A program made the position numbers and the translations under genes. From Alistipes sp. (GTDB taxonomy: Bacteria; Bacteroidota; Bacteroidia; Bacteroidales; Rikenellaceae): a DNA stretch of 14,435 nt. A model generated the notes under the pieces. The model saw only the letters and a list, made by a program, of their open reading frames with translations, ran no database searches and was not told where the DNA came from. The stretch covers positions 1-14,435 of the forward strand of contig JAIDKM010000297.1 of assembly GCA_029051915.1 (NCBI GenBank), written 5' to 3'. This document shows, piece after piece, positions 6,714 to 13,813 of this stretch. How positions within the stretch are numbered: the stretch's first letter is position 1; every line of letters starts with the position of its first letter.

Positions 6714-8975
6714 TTATTGCAATCTTATTTCGACCGTTTCGCGGCCCGTGATTCTCCGTCCGGGAACGATGCTCTGCGAAACGACGGTACCCTGCCCCGA
6801 AAAACGGACGGTCAGCCCGCAGTTCTCCAAGAGGAACAGGGCGTCCTTGAGTCCCATGCCCCGCACGTCGGGCATCCGGGTACGCTCCTCGCCCAGGCTT
6901 CGAATCACCACGGTCGAGAGGCTGTCGACCCGAGTCTGCCCCCAGCCGCTCCGGGCATCGTACGAAACATGGGGCGAAAAGCGGTCGGCCACGCGCCGGA
7001 TCTGGGCGATGTCGCCCCCCTTCACATGGTCGGGATGATACTGCACGCCGCTGCCCGACCGCAGGTGCCGGCCGCTGCCGCGGTTGTAGATGCAGTCGAC
7101 CACCTGCTTGACTACGGGCCCCGCCAGCGGGCCGCCGAAATAGGCTTTGCCGGGCTGGGCTTTGGTCTCTATGGTCGTAAGAACCGTATAACGCGGATTG
7201 TCGGCCGGGAAGAATGCGACCATCGAACCCAGATAATACCGGCTGCCGATGCCGCGGTCGTCGGTAACGTGCGCCGTACCGGTCTTGGCGGCGACGCTCA
7301 GGTAGGTGGTGTCGCGGAAAAAAGCGCTGGCCGTACCCTCCGTGCAGGTCGCCTTCAGGCAGCGCCGCACCTCCTGCAAGGCCGACTCCGAACAGATCAG
7401 CTTCCGGATCGTCTCGGCCCGGAACCGCTCCACGACCCGGTCGCCCTGCCGCAATTCGCGGATCAGCAGGGGCGAGATCATCCGCCCGTTGTTGGCGATG
7501 GCGTTGTAGAACGTAATCATCTGGATCGGAGCCATCTGCACCCGATAGCCGTAGGACATCTTGACGAGCATCACACCCGGATCGGGCACCTTCCAGTCGG
7601 TGGTGATGACCGGAGGCCGCTCGCCGAAGCGTTCGAGACCCACGGTGGTGCCGAGTCCGAGGCGGTCGTGCAGGAAGTCGCTGTACTGCTGCTTCCTGCC
7701 GGTTATGCCGTACCGGTCCCAGATGGCCCGGGCGAAGTAGACGTTGGACGAGGCGGCCACCGCGCGGCGGAAATCGATCGCATGATCGCCGCGATGCGAA
7801 TCGGCCACATCCTCGACGGGCCCCACCTCGACAGGATCGCCGTTGTTGGTTTCATAAACGGTCGAGACAGGCATCTTGGCATCGTCGAGCAACAGGAGCA
7901 TCGACGCGAGCTTGAAAGTCGACCCGGGCTCCATGCTGCGGCTCAGCGCGTAATTCTCGCGCTCGGCATAGGTGCCTCCGGAAGTCCGGCCGAGGTTGAC
8001 CAGTGCAAGGATCTCGCCCGTATGCGCCTCCATGACGATGGTCGTTCCCCACTCGGCATTCTGGGCCGCAAGCTGCCGCCGCAGGGCCTTGTCGGCCGCA
8101 TCCTGGATCTCGATGTCGAGCGTCGTTACCACGTCGAAACCGTCGATCGGCTCCTGATGTCCGGCACTGGCGACGCGTCCGTAGAATCCGCGGGCGATCC
8201 GCTGCCTCAGAGCCTTGCCGTCGCGGCCCTCCAGCTCCTCGCGGTAGGAGTTTTCGATGCCGTAATTGCCCCGATCGTCGTCGCGGCCGATCGTACGGCG
8301 CGCCAGCTCGCCCTGCGGATAGATCCGCTCGTCGCTCTCGACCAGGCGGTAGGTCATGCCCATGTTCCAGTTGAGCAGAGGATACGTACGCAGGGTCTCC
8401 CACTCGGAGTAGTCGACGTCGCGCGGGAAGATCTCGACAGGCGTATGGTCGCGGATCGTATCGTAGACCTTGTGGGTGATGAACTCCTCGTCCCGCATGC
8501 GATCCATGAGCCGGTCGAACCACCCCTCGGAACGGGGATAGACCGTGTCGCGCGGATTGACCAGCCGATACCGCCGTGCATGCTCCTCGCGGAACAGGCG
8601 CCGGTACTCCGAGGCGGGCCGATCCTTGAAGAAAGCGGCCAGCAGGTCGGCGAGCGAATCGCTCTGCTCGCGATAGAGAGCGAGCGAATCGATGCCCTCC
8701 GACGCGAAGTCGAAAGCCACGCGATAGCGGAAGATCGAGACGGCCAGCGGATCGCCGTCGCGGGTCAGGATACTGCCCCGCTGGGCGGGAATCGTTACCT
8801 CGCTGAAGATCCTGCTGGCCAGCCGCTCGGCGTTGTAAGCCACCTCGCGGCTGAAGAGCTGCACCCAGACCAGACGTCCGAGCACGACGGCCCCGGCCGC
8901 GATGAAGATCACGTAGAGAATCCTCACGCGCAACAGAATGTCGCTCTTGATTTTCGAAGCTCCCTCTTTTCTCAT
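6714..8975 (-). CDS. ftsI: Division-specific class B penicillin-binding protein with C-terminal PASTA domain (FtsI/PBP3)
   Basis: This septal transpeptidase cross-links new glycan made by FtsW. It has 753 residues. One N-terminal membrane helix (about 16-40) anchors it, with the catalytic part in the periplasm. The pedestal region begins with the motif PAQRGSILTRDGDPLAVS (63-80). Catalytic motifs are STFK (352-355, nucleophile Ser352), SSN (409-411) and KTGT (564-567). Residues 700-753 form a PASTA domain (MPDVRGMGLKDALFLLENCG and following), found in many Bacteroidetes and Gram-positive division PBPs but not in E. coli PBP3. The pedestal stretch at about 85-250 is long. The start codon overlaps the stop of the ftsL-like gene (ATGA), so the two should be translated together. 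Confidence 0.95.
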   Translation of the reverse strand: MRKEGASKIKSDILLRVRILYVIFIAAGAVVLGRLVWVQLFSREVAYNAERLASRIFSEVTIPAQRGSILTRDGDPLAVSIFRYRVAFDFASEGIDSLALYREQSDSLADLLAAFFKDRPASEYRRLFREEHARRYRLVNPRDTVYPRSEGWFDRLMDRMRDEEFITHKVYDTIRDHTPVEIFPRDVDYSEWETLRTYPLLNWNMGMTYRLVESDERIYPQGELARRTIGRDDDRGNYGIENSYREELEGRDGKALRQRIARGFYGRVASAGHQEPIDGFDVVTTLDIEIQDAADKALRRQLAAQNAEWGTTIVMEAHTGEILALVNLGRTSGGTYAERENYALSRSMEPGSTFKLASMLLLLDDAKMPVSTVYETNNGDPVEVGPVEDVADSHRGDHAIDFRRAVAASSNVYFARAIWDRYGITGRKQQYSDFLHDRLGLGTTVGLERFGERPPVITTDWKVPDPGVMLVKMSYGYRVQMAPIQMITFYNAIANNGRMISPLLIRELRQGDRVVERFRAETIRKLICSESALQEVRRCLKATCTEGTASAFFRDTTYLSVAAKTGTAHVTDDRGIGSRYYLGSMVAFFPADNPRYTVLTTIETKAQPGKAYFGGPLAGPVVKQVVDCIYNRGSGRHLRSGSGVQYHPDHVKGGDIAQIRRVADRFSPHVSYDARSGWGQTRVDSLSTVVIRSLGEERTRMPDVRGMGLKDALFLLENCGLTVRFSGQGTVVSQSIVPGRRITGRETVEIRLQ

Positions 8976-9493
8976 GGCTGCCGGTTATCGATCACCTCGC
9001 CCGGTGCGGGCGGGTCGTAAAGCGGAATGTTGCGTTCGCGCAGCCGCGCGACGATGGCCGAATGGGTCGTGGCCCGGAAGCGTTGCTCGCTGAGCCGGAT
9101 GGAACGCTCGCGCAGCTTCTGCACCTCGCGCTCCAGCTCCGAATGGCGCATGTCGAAGCGCAGGCCCATGAACATCACGAAGATGCTCAGAAAAAGCATC
9201 ACGGCGATGCAGAGCATGTAGGGATAGGAGCGCGAAACGCCCTCGCGCACGAGGATCGTGCCGGTGAAGAACTGCCGCACGAGGCTGGCATGGCGCTTCG
9301 CCTGTTTTGCGGCTGCGGCATGCTCTTGGGCGCGCTGCTCGGCCTCGCGCTCCAGATCGGCGCGGATCTCGTCGTCGGCATCGCCCCGGCCGATACGCAG
9401 CACCTCGCGCCGCACACGGCGCGCGAACTCCTCCTCCTGCCGGCGGGCCTCCTCCTCGGGATTCACGGGATCGAACTCGGTATCGCGAAACAT
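8972..9493 (-). CDS. FtsL-like cell division protein (FtsL_2 type)
   Basis: This 173-residue protein has a highly charged N-terminal cytoplasmic region (1-88), one membrane helix (about 91-111, YMLCIAVMLFLSIFVMFMG) and a periplasmic coiled-coil-like stretch (115-152, rich in Leu, Arg and Glu). It ends in PLYDPPAPGEVIDN. The layout and the position between rsmH and ftsI fit FtsL, the bitopic partner that with FtsB/DivIC activates FtsWI. Sequence similarity to E. coli FtsL cannot be claimed; Bacteroidetes carry a divergent family (FtsL_2) and this matches it in position and shape. The N-terminal region is much longer than in E. coli FtsL and may fold as a helical extension. The stop overlaps the ftsI start by four bases. 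Confidence 0.82.
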   Translation of the reverse strand: MFRDTEFDPVNPEEEARRQEEEFARRVRREVLRIGRGDADDEIRADLEREAEQRAQEHAAAAKQAKRHASLVRQFFTGTILVREGVSRSYPYMLCIAVMLFLSIFVMFMGLRFDMRHSELEREVQKLRERSIRLSEQRFRATTHSAIVARLRERNIPLYDPPAPGEVIDNRQP

Positions 9494-9513
9494 GGTATTC
9501 GGAATGAATCAAC

Positions 9514-10416
9514 TTACAATTTGACGGCCGCACGCAGCCGGGCCGACCGCGAACGGGGATTGCGCTCCAGCTCCCCGGCCGACGGCACGACGGCCTTGCG
9601 CGTTACGACCTCGAAAGGCGCCAGCGCCCGACCAAAAAAATCCTTCTCGACCTGACCCGAGAAGTTGCCGCTGCGCAGGAAGTTCTTCACCAGGCGGTCT
9701 TCGAGCGAATGGTAGGAGATCACCACCAGGCGTCCTCCGGGTTTCAGCACCTTGAGACTCTGCTCCAGCGCCATCTTCAGCGCTTCCATCTCGCCGTTGA
9801 CCTCGATGCGCAGCGCCTGGAAGAGTTTGGTCAGGAACTTCGACTCGTCCTTTTTGGGAGTACACGGTTTCACCGCCTCGACCAGCTGCGCCGTCGTTTC
9901 GAGGGGTGCCGCGCTGCGGGCTCGGACGATGCAGTTGGCGACCTTCCACGGAGTATCGACCTCGCCCCAGTCGCCCAGAATGCGGGTCAGCTCCTCGGCA
10001 GAATAACGTCCGACCACCTCGGCGGCCGTCAGCCGGCCCCGCTGGTTCATGCGCATGTCCAGCGGCGCTTCGCCCCGGAACGAGAAGCCGCGGGCCACGT
10101 CGTCGAAGTGGTGCGACGAGACCCCCAAGTCGGCCAGGATGCCGTCGACCTCCACGACGCCCCGCAGCCGGAGCGCTCCGCGCAGAAACCGGAAATTGCT
10201 CTCCACGTAGTGGAAACGCGGATCGTCGGGCCGGTTGGCCTGCGTATCGCGATCCTGATCGAAGGCATAGAGCCGTCCGCCCTCGCCCAGCGCCTCCAGG
10301 ATATGCCGCGAATGGCCTCCCCCGCCGAACGTCAAGTCGACGTAAGTCCCCTGCGGCCTGACGGCCAGCAGCTCCACGGACTCCTCCAGCAACACGGGTG
10401 TATGATAGGCGGACAT
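9514..10416 (-). CDS. rsmH: 16S rRNA (cytosine-1402-N4)-methyltransferase (RsmH/MraW)
   Basis: This methyltransferase acts on C1402 in the 16S rRNA decoding centre using S-adenosylmethionine. It has 300 residues, a normal length. Motifs are YHTPVLLEESVELL (4-17), the SAM-binding DLTFGGGGHSRHIL (27-40), ADLGVSSHHFDD (95-106), RGFSFRGEAPLDMRMNQ (109-125), LKPGGRLVVISYHSLEDR near residue 230, and the C-terminal NPRSRSARLRA. It is the first gene of the operon here. mraZ, which usually precedes rsmH, is missing; the upstream neighbour is instead a divergent lipid gene. A 20-base gap separates it from the ftsL-like gene. Confidence 0.97.
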   Translation of the reverse strand: MSAYHTPVLLEESVELLAVRPQGTYVDLTFGGGGHSRHILEALGEGGRLYAFDQDRDTQANRPDDPRFHYVESNFRFLRGALRLRGVVEVDGILADLGVSSHHFDDVARGFSFRGEAPLDMRMNQRGRLTAAEVVGRYSAEELTRILGDWGEVDTPWKVANCIVRARSAAPLETTAQLVEAVKPCTPKKDESKFLTKLFQALRIEVNGEMEALKMALEQSLKVLKPGGRLVVISYHSLEDRLVKNFLRSGNFSGQVEKDFFGRALAPFEVVTRKAVVPSAGELERNPRSRSARLRAAVKL

Positions 10417-10575
10417 AAGATCGGAAACAATAGGCTATTTGGGTGTAAAGTTAGACAAATTTCAAAAAAGAATATTTATATTTGTGGATATTTTTAATCT
10501 CGGTTCCCGAACCGGCAGGCCGACCGCCCTTTCATCGGGCCCGCCGCGCCGCCTTTCGCTTTTCACCTCAGAGAG
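10417..10575. promoter_or_regulatory. Divergent intergenic region between rsmH and the glycine-lipid genes
   Basis: This 159-base region should hold promoters for both directions. The part near 10425-10500 is AT-rich against a GC-rich background. For rsmH (minus strand) the nearest match is TAACTTTA (10445-10452), which differs from TAnnTTTG at the last base and lacks a clear -33 TTTG at the right distance, so the dcw promoter is not firmly placed. On the plus side a short hairpin, CGGTT-CCCG-AACCG (10501-10514), lies at the start of the leader. The rest of the leader to 10575 is GC-rich. Confidence 0.6.
10477..10484 (+). promoter_or_regulatory. Probable -7 box TATATTTG for the glsA-glsB pair
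   Basis: TATATTTG fits the Bacteroidetes TAnnTTTG -7 consensus and lies in the AT-rich divergent region 92 bases before the glsA start. There is no TTTG at 19-21 bases upstream, so only half of the promoter is supported. Transcription would start near 10491, giving a leader of about 85 bases with the small hairpin at 10501-10514. Confidence 0.5.
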
Positions 10576-11409
10576 ATGCCACGCATAGATATCGAAGAGA
10601 TCCTGCGGCAGAAAGCCCCGAAGCTGGCGCCCCGCATTCCGCGCCGGGCGATCGACTGGCTCCGCCGCACGATCCACGAAGAAGAGATCAACCACATTCT
10701 GACCTCCTACTGGGATCTTCCGCCGCAGGAGTTCATCCGGGCCTGCTTCCGCGAATGGGAGGTAACCTACTCGGCCGAGGGGCTCGAAAAACTCGACCCG
10801 AAGGGACGCTACCTTTTCGTTGCCAACCATCCGTTCGGCGGCATGGACGGCATGATGCTGGCCGACAAGCTGATCGACCGCTTCGGCGACGCACGGGTGG
10901 TCGTCAACGACCTGCTGATGCACCTCGAACCGCTGCGTCCGCTGTGGGTTCCGGTCAACAAACACGGCTCGCAGAGCAGCGACTATGCCCGCCGCTTCGA
11001 CGAAGCCTTCTTCGGCGACCTGCCGATCCTCACCTTTCCGGCCGGCCTCTGCTCGCGCCGCATCGGAGGCCGCGTAACCGACACGGAATGGAAGACGAGT
11101 TTTCTGAAAAAGGCCTACGCCTCGCAGCGCGAAATCGTACCGCTCTTCGTCGAGGGGCGCCTGTCGAACTTCTTCTACCGCGTCGACCGGCTGCGCAAAG
11201 CGCTGGGCGTGAAGTTCAACATCGAGATGCTGTGGCTCCCCGACGAGATGTTCTCGCAGCAGGGCCGCCACTTCCGGATCGTGGTCGGCGACCCGATCCC
11301 CACGGCCGACCTCCAGGCATTCGGATCGCTGCGCGAACAGACCGAAGAAGTACGCAGAAAGACCTATTTTCTGGAAAAAACGCTCGCCGCCGCGTCGGAT
11401 AAAGCGTAA
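10576..11409 (+). CDS. glsA: PlsC-like O-acyltransferase, probable glycine-lipid O-acyltransferase (GlsA-like)
   Basis: This 277-residue lysophospholipid acyltransferase-fold protein has block I NHPFGGMD (84-91), where the catalytic His85 and Asp91 are spaced H-X5-D instead of the classic H-X4-D. Block III is TFPAGLCSRR (153-162), where many PlsC proteins have FPEGTRS, and a later block is IVPLFVEGR (187-195). In Bacteroides thetaiotaomicron glsB and glsA are adjacent and make glycine lipids: GlsB N-acylates glycine and GlsA adds a second fatty acid to the 3-hydroxyl of the first. The adjacent GNAT-type gene here makes the same function likely. No signal peptide is visible; it probably acts at the inner face of the membrane. 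The start is preceded by GAGAG. An alternative is a general 1-acyl-glycerol-3-phosphate acyltransferase. Confidence 0.8.
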   Translation: MPRIDIEEILRQKAPKLAPRIPRRAIDWLRRTIHEEEINHILTSYWDLPPQEFIRACFREWEVTYSAEGLEKLDPKGRYLFVANHPFGGMDGMMLADKLIDRFGDARVVVNDLLMHLEPLRPLWVPVNKHGSQSSDYARRFDEAFFGDLPILTFPAGLCSRRIGGRVTDTEWKTSFLKKAYASQREIVPLFVEGRLSNFFYRVDRLRKALGVKFNIEMLWLPDEMFSQQGRHFRIVVGDPIPTADLQAFGSLREQTEEVRRKTYFLEKTLAAASDKA

Positions 11410-11415
11410 AATGGC

Positions 11416-11423
11416 TATTTTTG
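11416..11423 (+). promoter_or_regulatory. Possible internal -7 box TATTTTTG just before glsB
   Basis: TATTTTTG matches TAnnTTTG exactly and lies in the 18-base gap between the two acyltransferase genes, four bases before the glsB ATG. No -33 TTTG is seen at the right distance. If used, transcription would begin at or next to the start codon, giving an almost leaderless message. A chance match in a short AT-rich gap is quite possible. Confidence 0.3.
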
Positions 11424-11427
11424 CGTC

Positions 11428-12447
11428 ATGCAACAACAAAACGAACGACCCATCGCGCCGCCCGTCGACCGGGCCCTGCTGCGCGCAGAACTGATACCCG
11501 AGCGGAAAGTCCGCGACACGAAAAAAGCCGACAACGAAATCTACATCTTCCCGGCGGCCGAATGCCCTGCGCTGATGCGCGAAATCGGCCGGCTGCGCGA
11601 AGTGGCGTTCCGGGGAGCCGGGGGCGGCACCGGCCAGGAAGTCGACATCGACGAGGAAGATCTCGCCGGCGACGGCTACTACCAGCTGATCGTCTGGGAT
11701 CCTGCGGCCGAGGAGATCGTCGGCGGCTACCGCTTCATCGTCTGCACGACGCCCCACCCGCGGCACCTCTCCACGGAACACTACTTCCGCTTCAGCGAGA
11801 AGTTCCGCCGCCGCTACCTGCCCCGCACCATCGAACTGGGCCGCTCGTTCGTGCAGCCGGCCTACCAGGTGCGGCAGAACGCCAAGAGCCTCTATGCGCT
11901 GGATAACCTGTGGGACGGACTGGGGGCACTCATCGTGCTGAATCCCAAAGTGAAATACCTTTTCGGCAAGGTAACGATGTACACCACCTACAAGGCCGTG
12001 GCCCGCAATGCGCTGATCTGGTTCCTGCGCCACTATTTCCCCGACCGCGACCGTCTGGTCGAAGGGATTCATCCGATCGACCTCGACCTGGACGACCCCT
12101 ACTACGAGCAGTTGTTCTGCGGCGAGAACTACCAGGAGAATTACCGCATCCTGATCCAGAAGATCCGCGAATTCAACGAGAACATCCCGCCGCTCATCAA
12201 CGCCTACATGAACCTCTCGCCGACGATGCGGATCTTCGACACGGTGTCGAATCCCGATTTCGGCAACGTCGAGGAGACAGGCATTCTGCTGACCATTCCC
12301 GACATCTACCCCGAGAAGCGCGAACGCTACACGCGGTGGGTCGGCTGGCGGCGCAACCTCAAGGCGCGGCGCGAAGCGTTCCGTCTCCACCTGATCGACC
12401 ACCTGGCACGCATCAAGAAGCGGAAGACGCACGCCGAGAAAAAATAA
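11428..12447 (+). CDS. glsB: GNAT-type N-acyltransferase, probable glycine N-acyltransferase (GlsB/OlsB-like)
   Basis: This 339-residue protein is related to OlsB of ornithine-lipid synthesis and to the 'hemolysin' group of GNAT acyltransferases. It should transfer a 3-hydroxy fatty acid from acyl carrier protein to the amino group of an amino acid; in Bacteroides the product is N-acyl glycine. Visible landmarks are REVAFRG (57-63), the GNAT beta-strand region EEIVGGYRFIV (95-105), TIELGRSFVQPAY (134-146, the conserved ELGRS motif) and PPLINAYMNLSPTMRIFDT (254-272). The basic C-terminus (about 306-339) may help membrane contact. It follows glsA by 18 bases on the same strand. The amino acid could be glycine, serine or ornithine; glycine is preferred from knowledge of Bacteroidales. 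In some Bacteroidetes the two functions are fused in one protein; here they are separate. Confidence 0.82.
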   Translation: MQQQNERPIAPPVDRALLRAELIPERKVRDTKKADNEIYIFPAAECPALMREIGRLREVAFRGAGGGTGQEVDIDEEDLAGDGYYQLIVWDPAAEEIVGGYRFIVCTTPHPRHLSTEHYFRFSEKFRRRYLPRTIELGRSFVQPAYQVRQNAKSLYALDNLWDGLGALIVLNPKVKYLFGKVTMYTTYKAVARNALIWFLRHYFPDRDRLVEGIHPIDLDLDDPYYEQLFCGENYQENYRILIQKIREFNENIPPLINAYMNLSPTMRIFDTVSNPDFGNVEETGILLTIPDIYPEKRERYTRWVGWRRNLKARREAFRLHLIDHLARIKKRKTHAEKK

Positions 12448-12451
12448 GTAA

Positions 12452-12474
12452 AGGGCCTCCGACGGTCCTTTTTT
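12452..12474 (+). terminator. Intrinsic terminator after glsB
   Basis: AGGGCC (12452-12457) pairs with GGTCCT (12464-12469), with one G-U, around a six-base loop, and the stem runs into six T (12469-12474). It begins four bases after the glsB stop codon. It also lies 45 bases beyond the end of the convergent kdsC gene and may act weakly in that direction too. Confidence 0.8.
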
Positions 12475-12518
12475 CAGCCCGGCGGGACCCGATTTTGCGT
12501 CGCAGCGGCTTCCCCTTA

Positions 12519-13064
12519 TCAGTTCGAGGCCGCGAGCGTCGAGGGTGTTACGCCCTGCGAATCGCGGGCCCAGTCGCCGTGAGCCCGCAGCACCTGCTCG
12601 ACGATGTCGCGCACGGCCCCGGCCCCTCCCGGGAACTGCGACACGTAGCGGCATGCCTCGATCACCTCCGTCGCCGCATCGGCCGGACAGACGGGGATTC
12701 CCACTTCGCGCATGCACTCCAGGTCGGGAATGTCGTCGCCCATGTAGATGACGTTGGCCGGATCGATCCCCTCACGGGCGAAATAATCGCGCATGACCGT
12801 GATCTTGTCCATGCAGTCGAGGTAATAATCCTTGATTCCCAACATGCGGAGGCGGTTTTCGAGCGTGCGGCCCCGGCCGCCGGAGATCACGCAGACGCGG
12901 TAGCCCATCTTGATGGCGTAGGCCAGCGCATAGCCGTCCTTGGCGTTGTAGCGGCGGATGAAGTCGCCGTCGGCCGTGGGGATGATGCCCCCGTCGGTCA
13001 TCACACCGTCGACATCGAACACGAAAGCCTCGGTGCGGGCTATATCTTCCTTGAAGTTTCCCAT
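12519..13064 (-). CDS. kdsC: 3-deoxy-D-manno-octulosonate-8-phosphate phosphatase (KdsC, HAD family)
   Basis: This enzyme removes phosphate from KDO-8-phosphate in lipopolysaccharide inner-core synthesis. At 181 residues it is the small cap-less HAD type. Motifs are DVDGVMTDG (17-25, nucleophile Asp17 and acid Asp19), VISGGRG (59-65, Ser61), Lys87 in MDKIT, and MGDDIPDLECM (108-118, metal-binding Asp residues). The segment PADAATEVIEACRYV and FPGGAGAVRDIVEQVL (144-159) are typical of KdsC. The start overlaps the end of the DUF2520 gene by 25 bases, so the two are very likely co-transcribed. It converges on the glsB terminator. Confidence 0.94.
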   Translation of the reverse strand: MGNFKEDIARTEAFVFDVDGVMTDGGIIPTADGDFIRRYNAKDGYALAYAIKMGYRVCVISGGRGRTLENRLRMLGIKDYYLDCMDKITVMRDYFAREGIDPANVIYMGDDIPDLECMREVGIPVCPADAATEVIEACRYVSQFPGGAGAVRDIVEQVLRAHGDWARDSQGVTPSTLAASN

Positions 13065-13813
13065 ATGCTTCTACTGATTGCGGTATAAAGAGTTCGTAAC
13101 AGTTCGTCGTCGAGCATCGCCGTGTGGCGCTGCTGCGTGGCCAGATCTCCGCGCACGGCGGGGCCCGTCTGCATGCCGGCGGGCGATGCGGCGCCGAGCG
13201 CCTTCTCCGTCGTCTCGGCGATCAGGGGCTTCAGCACGTCGAAATCGAGTCCGGCATCGCCGAGCAGCCGTTCGCCCAGCACGAACATGTGGTTGGCGAA
13301 ATTGCAGGCGAAAACGGCCGCCAGATGGAGTTTCGCCCGACGGGTCGAATCGGCGGAAAACACCTGTCGCGAGATCCTGCGGGCGAATGTCTCCAGTTCC
13401 TCCTGCAACCCGGGTGCGACGGCTTCGATGAAGATCGGAACCTGCGAGAAATCGACCCTGCGGCCCTTGGTGAAGGTTTGCAGCGGATAGAAGACGGCCC
13501 GCCGGACGAAACGGGCGGGCAACGCCTCCAGAGGCACGCTGCCGGCCGTATGGGCCACCGCAGCATCTTCGGGGATGGGCAGAGAGTCGACCACCTCGGC
13601 CACGGCCCGGTCGCTGACGGCCACCAGGTAGAGGTCGGCGGCGGCCAACTGTTCGGGACGGCAGCCCCAGCTGCAGCCTGCGATGCGGGCGATCTCCTGC
13701 GCCCGGGCCTCATTGCGGGCGTAGATCTGCACGAGCTGCGCACCGCATCCCGCGACAGCCTGAGCCAACGACTCGGCCACGTTGCCGGAGCCGACGATAA
13801 CTACGCGATTCAT
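13040..13813 (-). CDS. Rossmann-fold plus DUF2520 domain protein
   Basis: This 257-residue protein has an N-terminal NAD(P)-binding Rossmann motif VVIVGSGNVAESLA (4-17) and a F420-oxidoreductase-like fold to about residue 110 (LYLVAVSDRAVAEVV, AHTAGSVPLEAL). A helical C-terminal DUF2520 domain follows (about 118-250), with VFYPLQTFTKGRRVDF and KLHLAAVFACNFANHM. The family is a ProC/ketopantoate-reductase-like oxidoreductase of unproven substrate. It overlaps the upstream YihY gene by four bases (ATGA) and kdsC by 25 bases. As I recall, DUF2520 genes commonly neighbour kdsC in Bacteroidetes. No function is claimed. Confidence 0.88.
   Translation of the reverse strand: MNRVVIVGSGNVAESLAQAVAGCGAQLVQIYARNEARAQEIARIAGCSWGCRPEQLAAADLYLVAVSDRAVAEVVDSLPIPEDAAVAHTAGSVPLEALPARFVRRAVFYPLQTFTKGRRVDFSQVPIFIEAVAPGLQEELETFARRISRQVFSADSTRRAKLHLAAVFACNFANHMFVLGERLLGDAGLDFDVLKPLIAETTEKALGAASPAGMQTGPAVRGDLATQQRHTAMLDDELLRTLYTAISRSIWETSRKI

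Noticed and set aside
6639..9020. A 793-codon open frame on the plus strand opposite ftsI
   Set aside because: It has no recognisable domain, and ftsI has all three catalytic motifs plus PASTA. It is a composition shadow.
10445..10452. TAACTTTA as a firm rsmH promoter
   Set aside because: It differs from TAnnTTTG in the last base and no TTTG lies 19-21 bases upstream, so it is mentioned only as a weak candidate.
10462..12717. A 751-codon open frame on the minus strand, opposite the two acyltransferase genes and part of kdsC
   Set aside because: The opposite-strand genes have clear family motifs; this frame has none, is rich in Arg/Asp/His as expected for the complement of GC-rich genes, and spans unrelated genes. 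It exists because TTA, CTA and TCA codons are rare in the sense frames.
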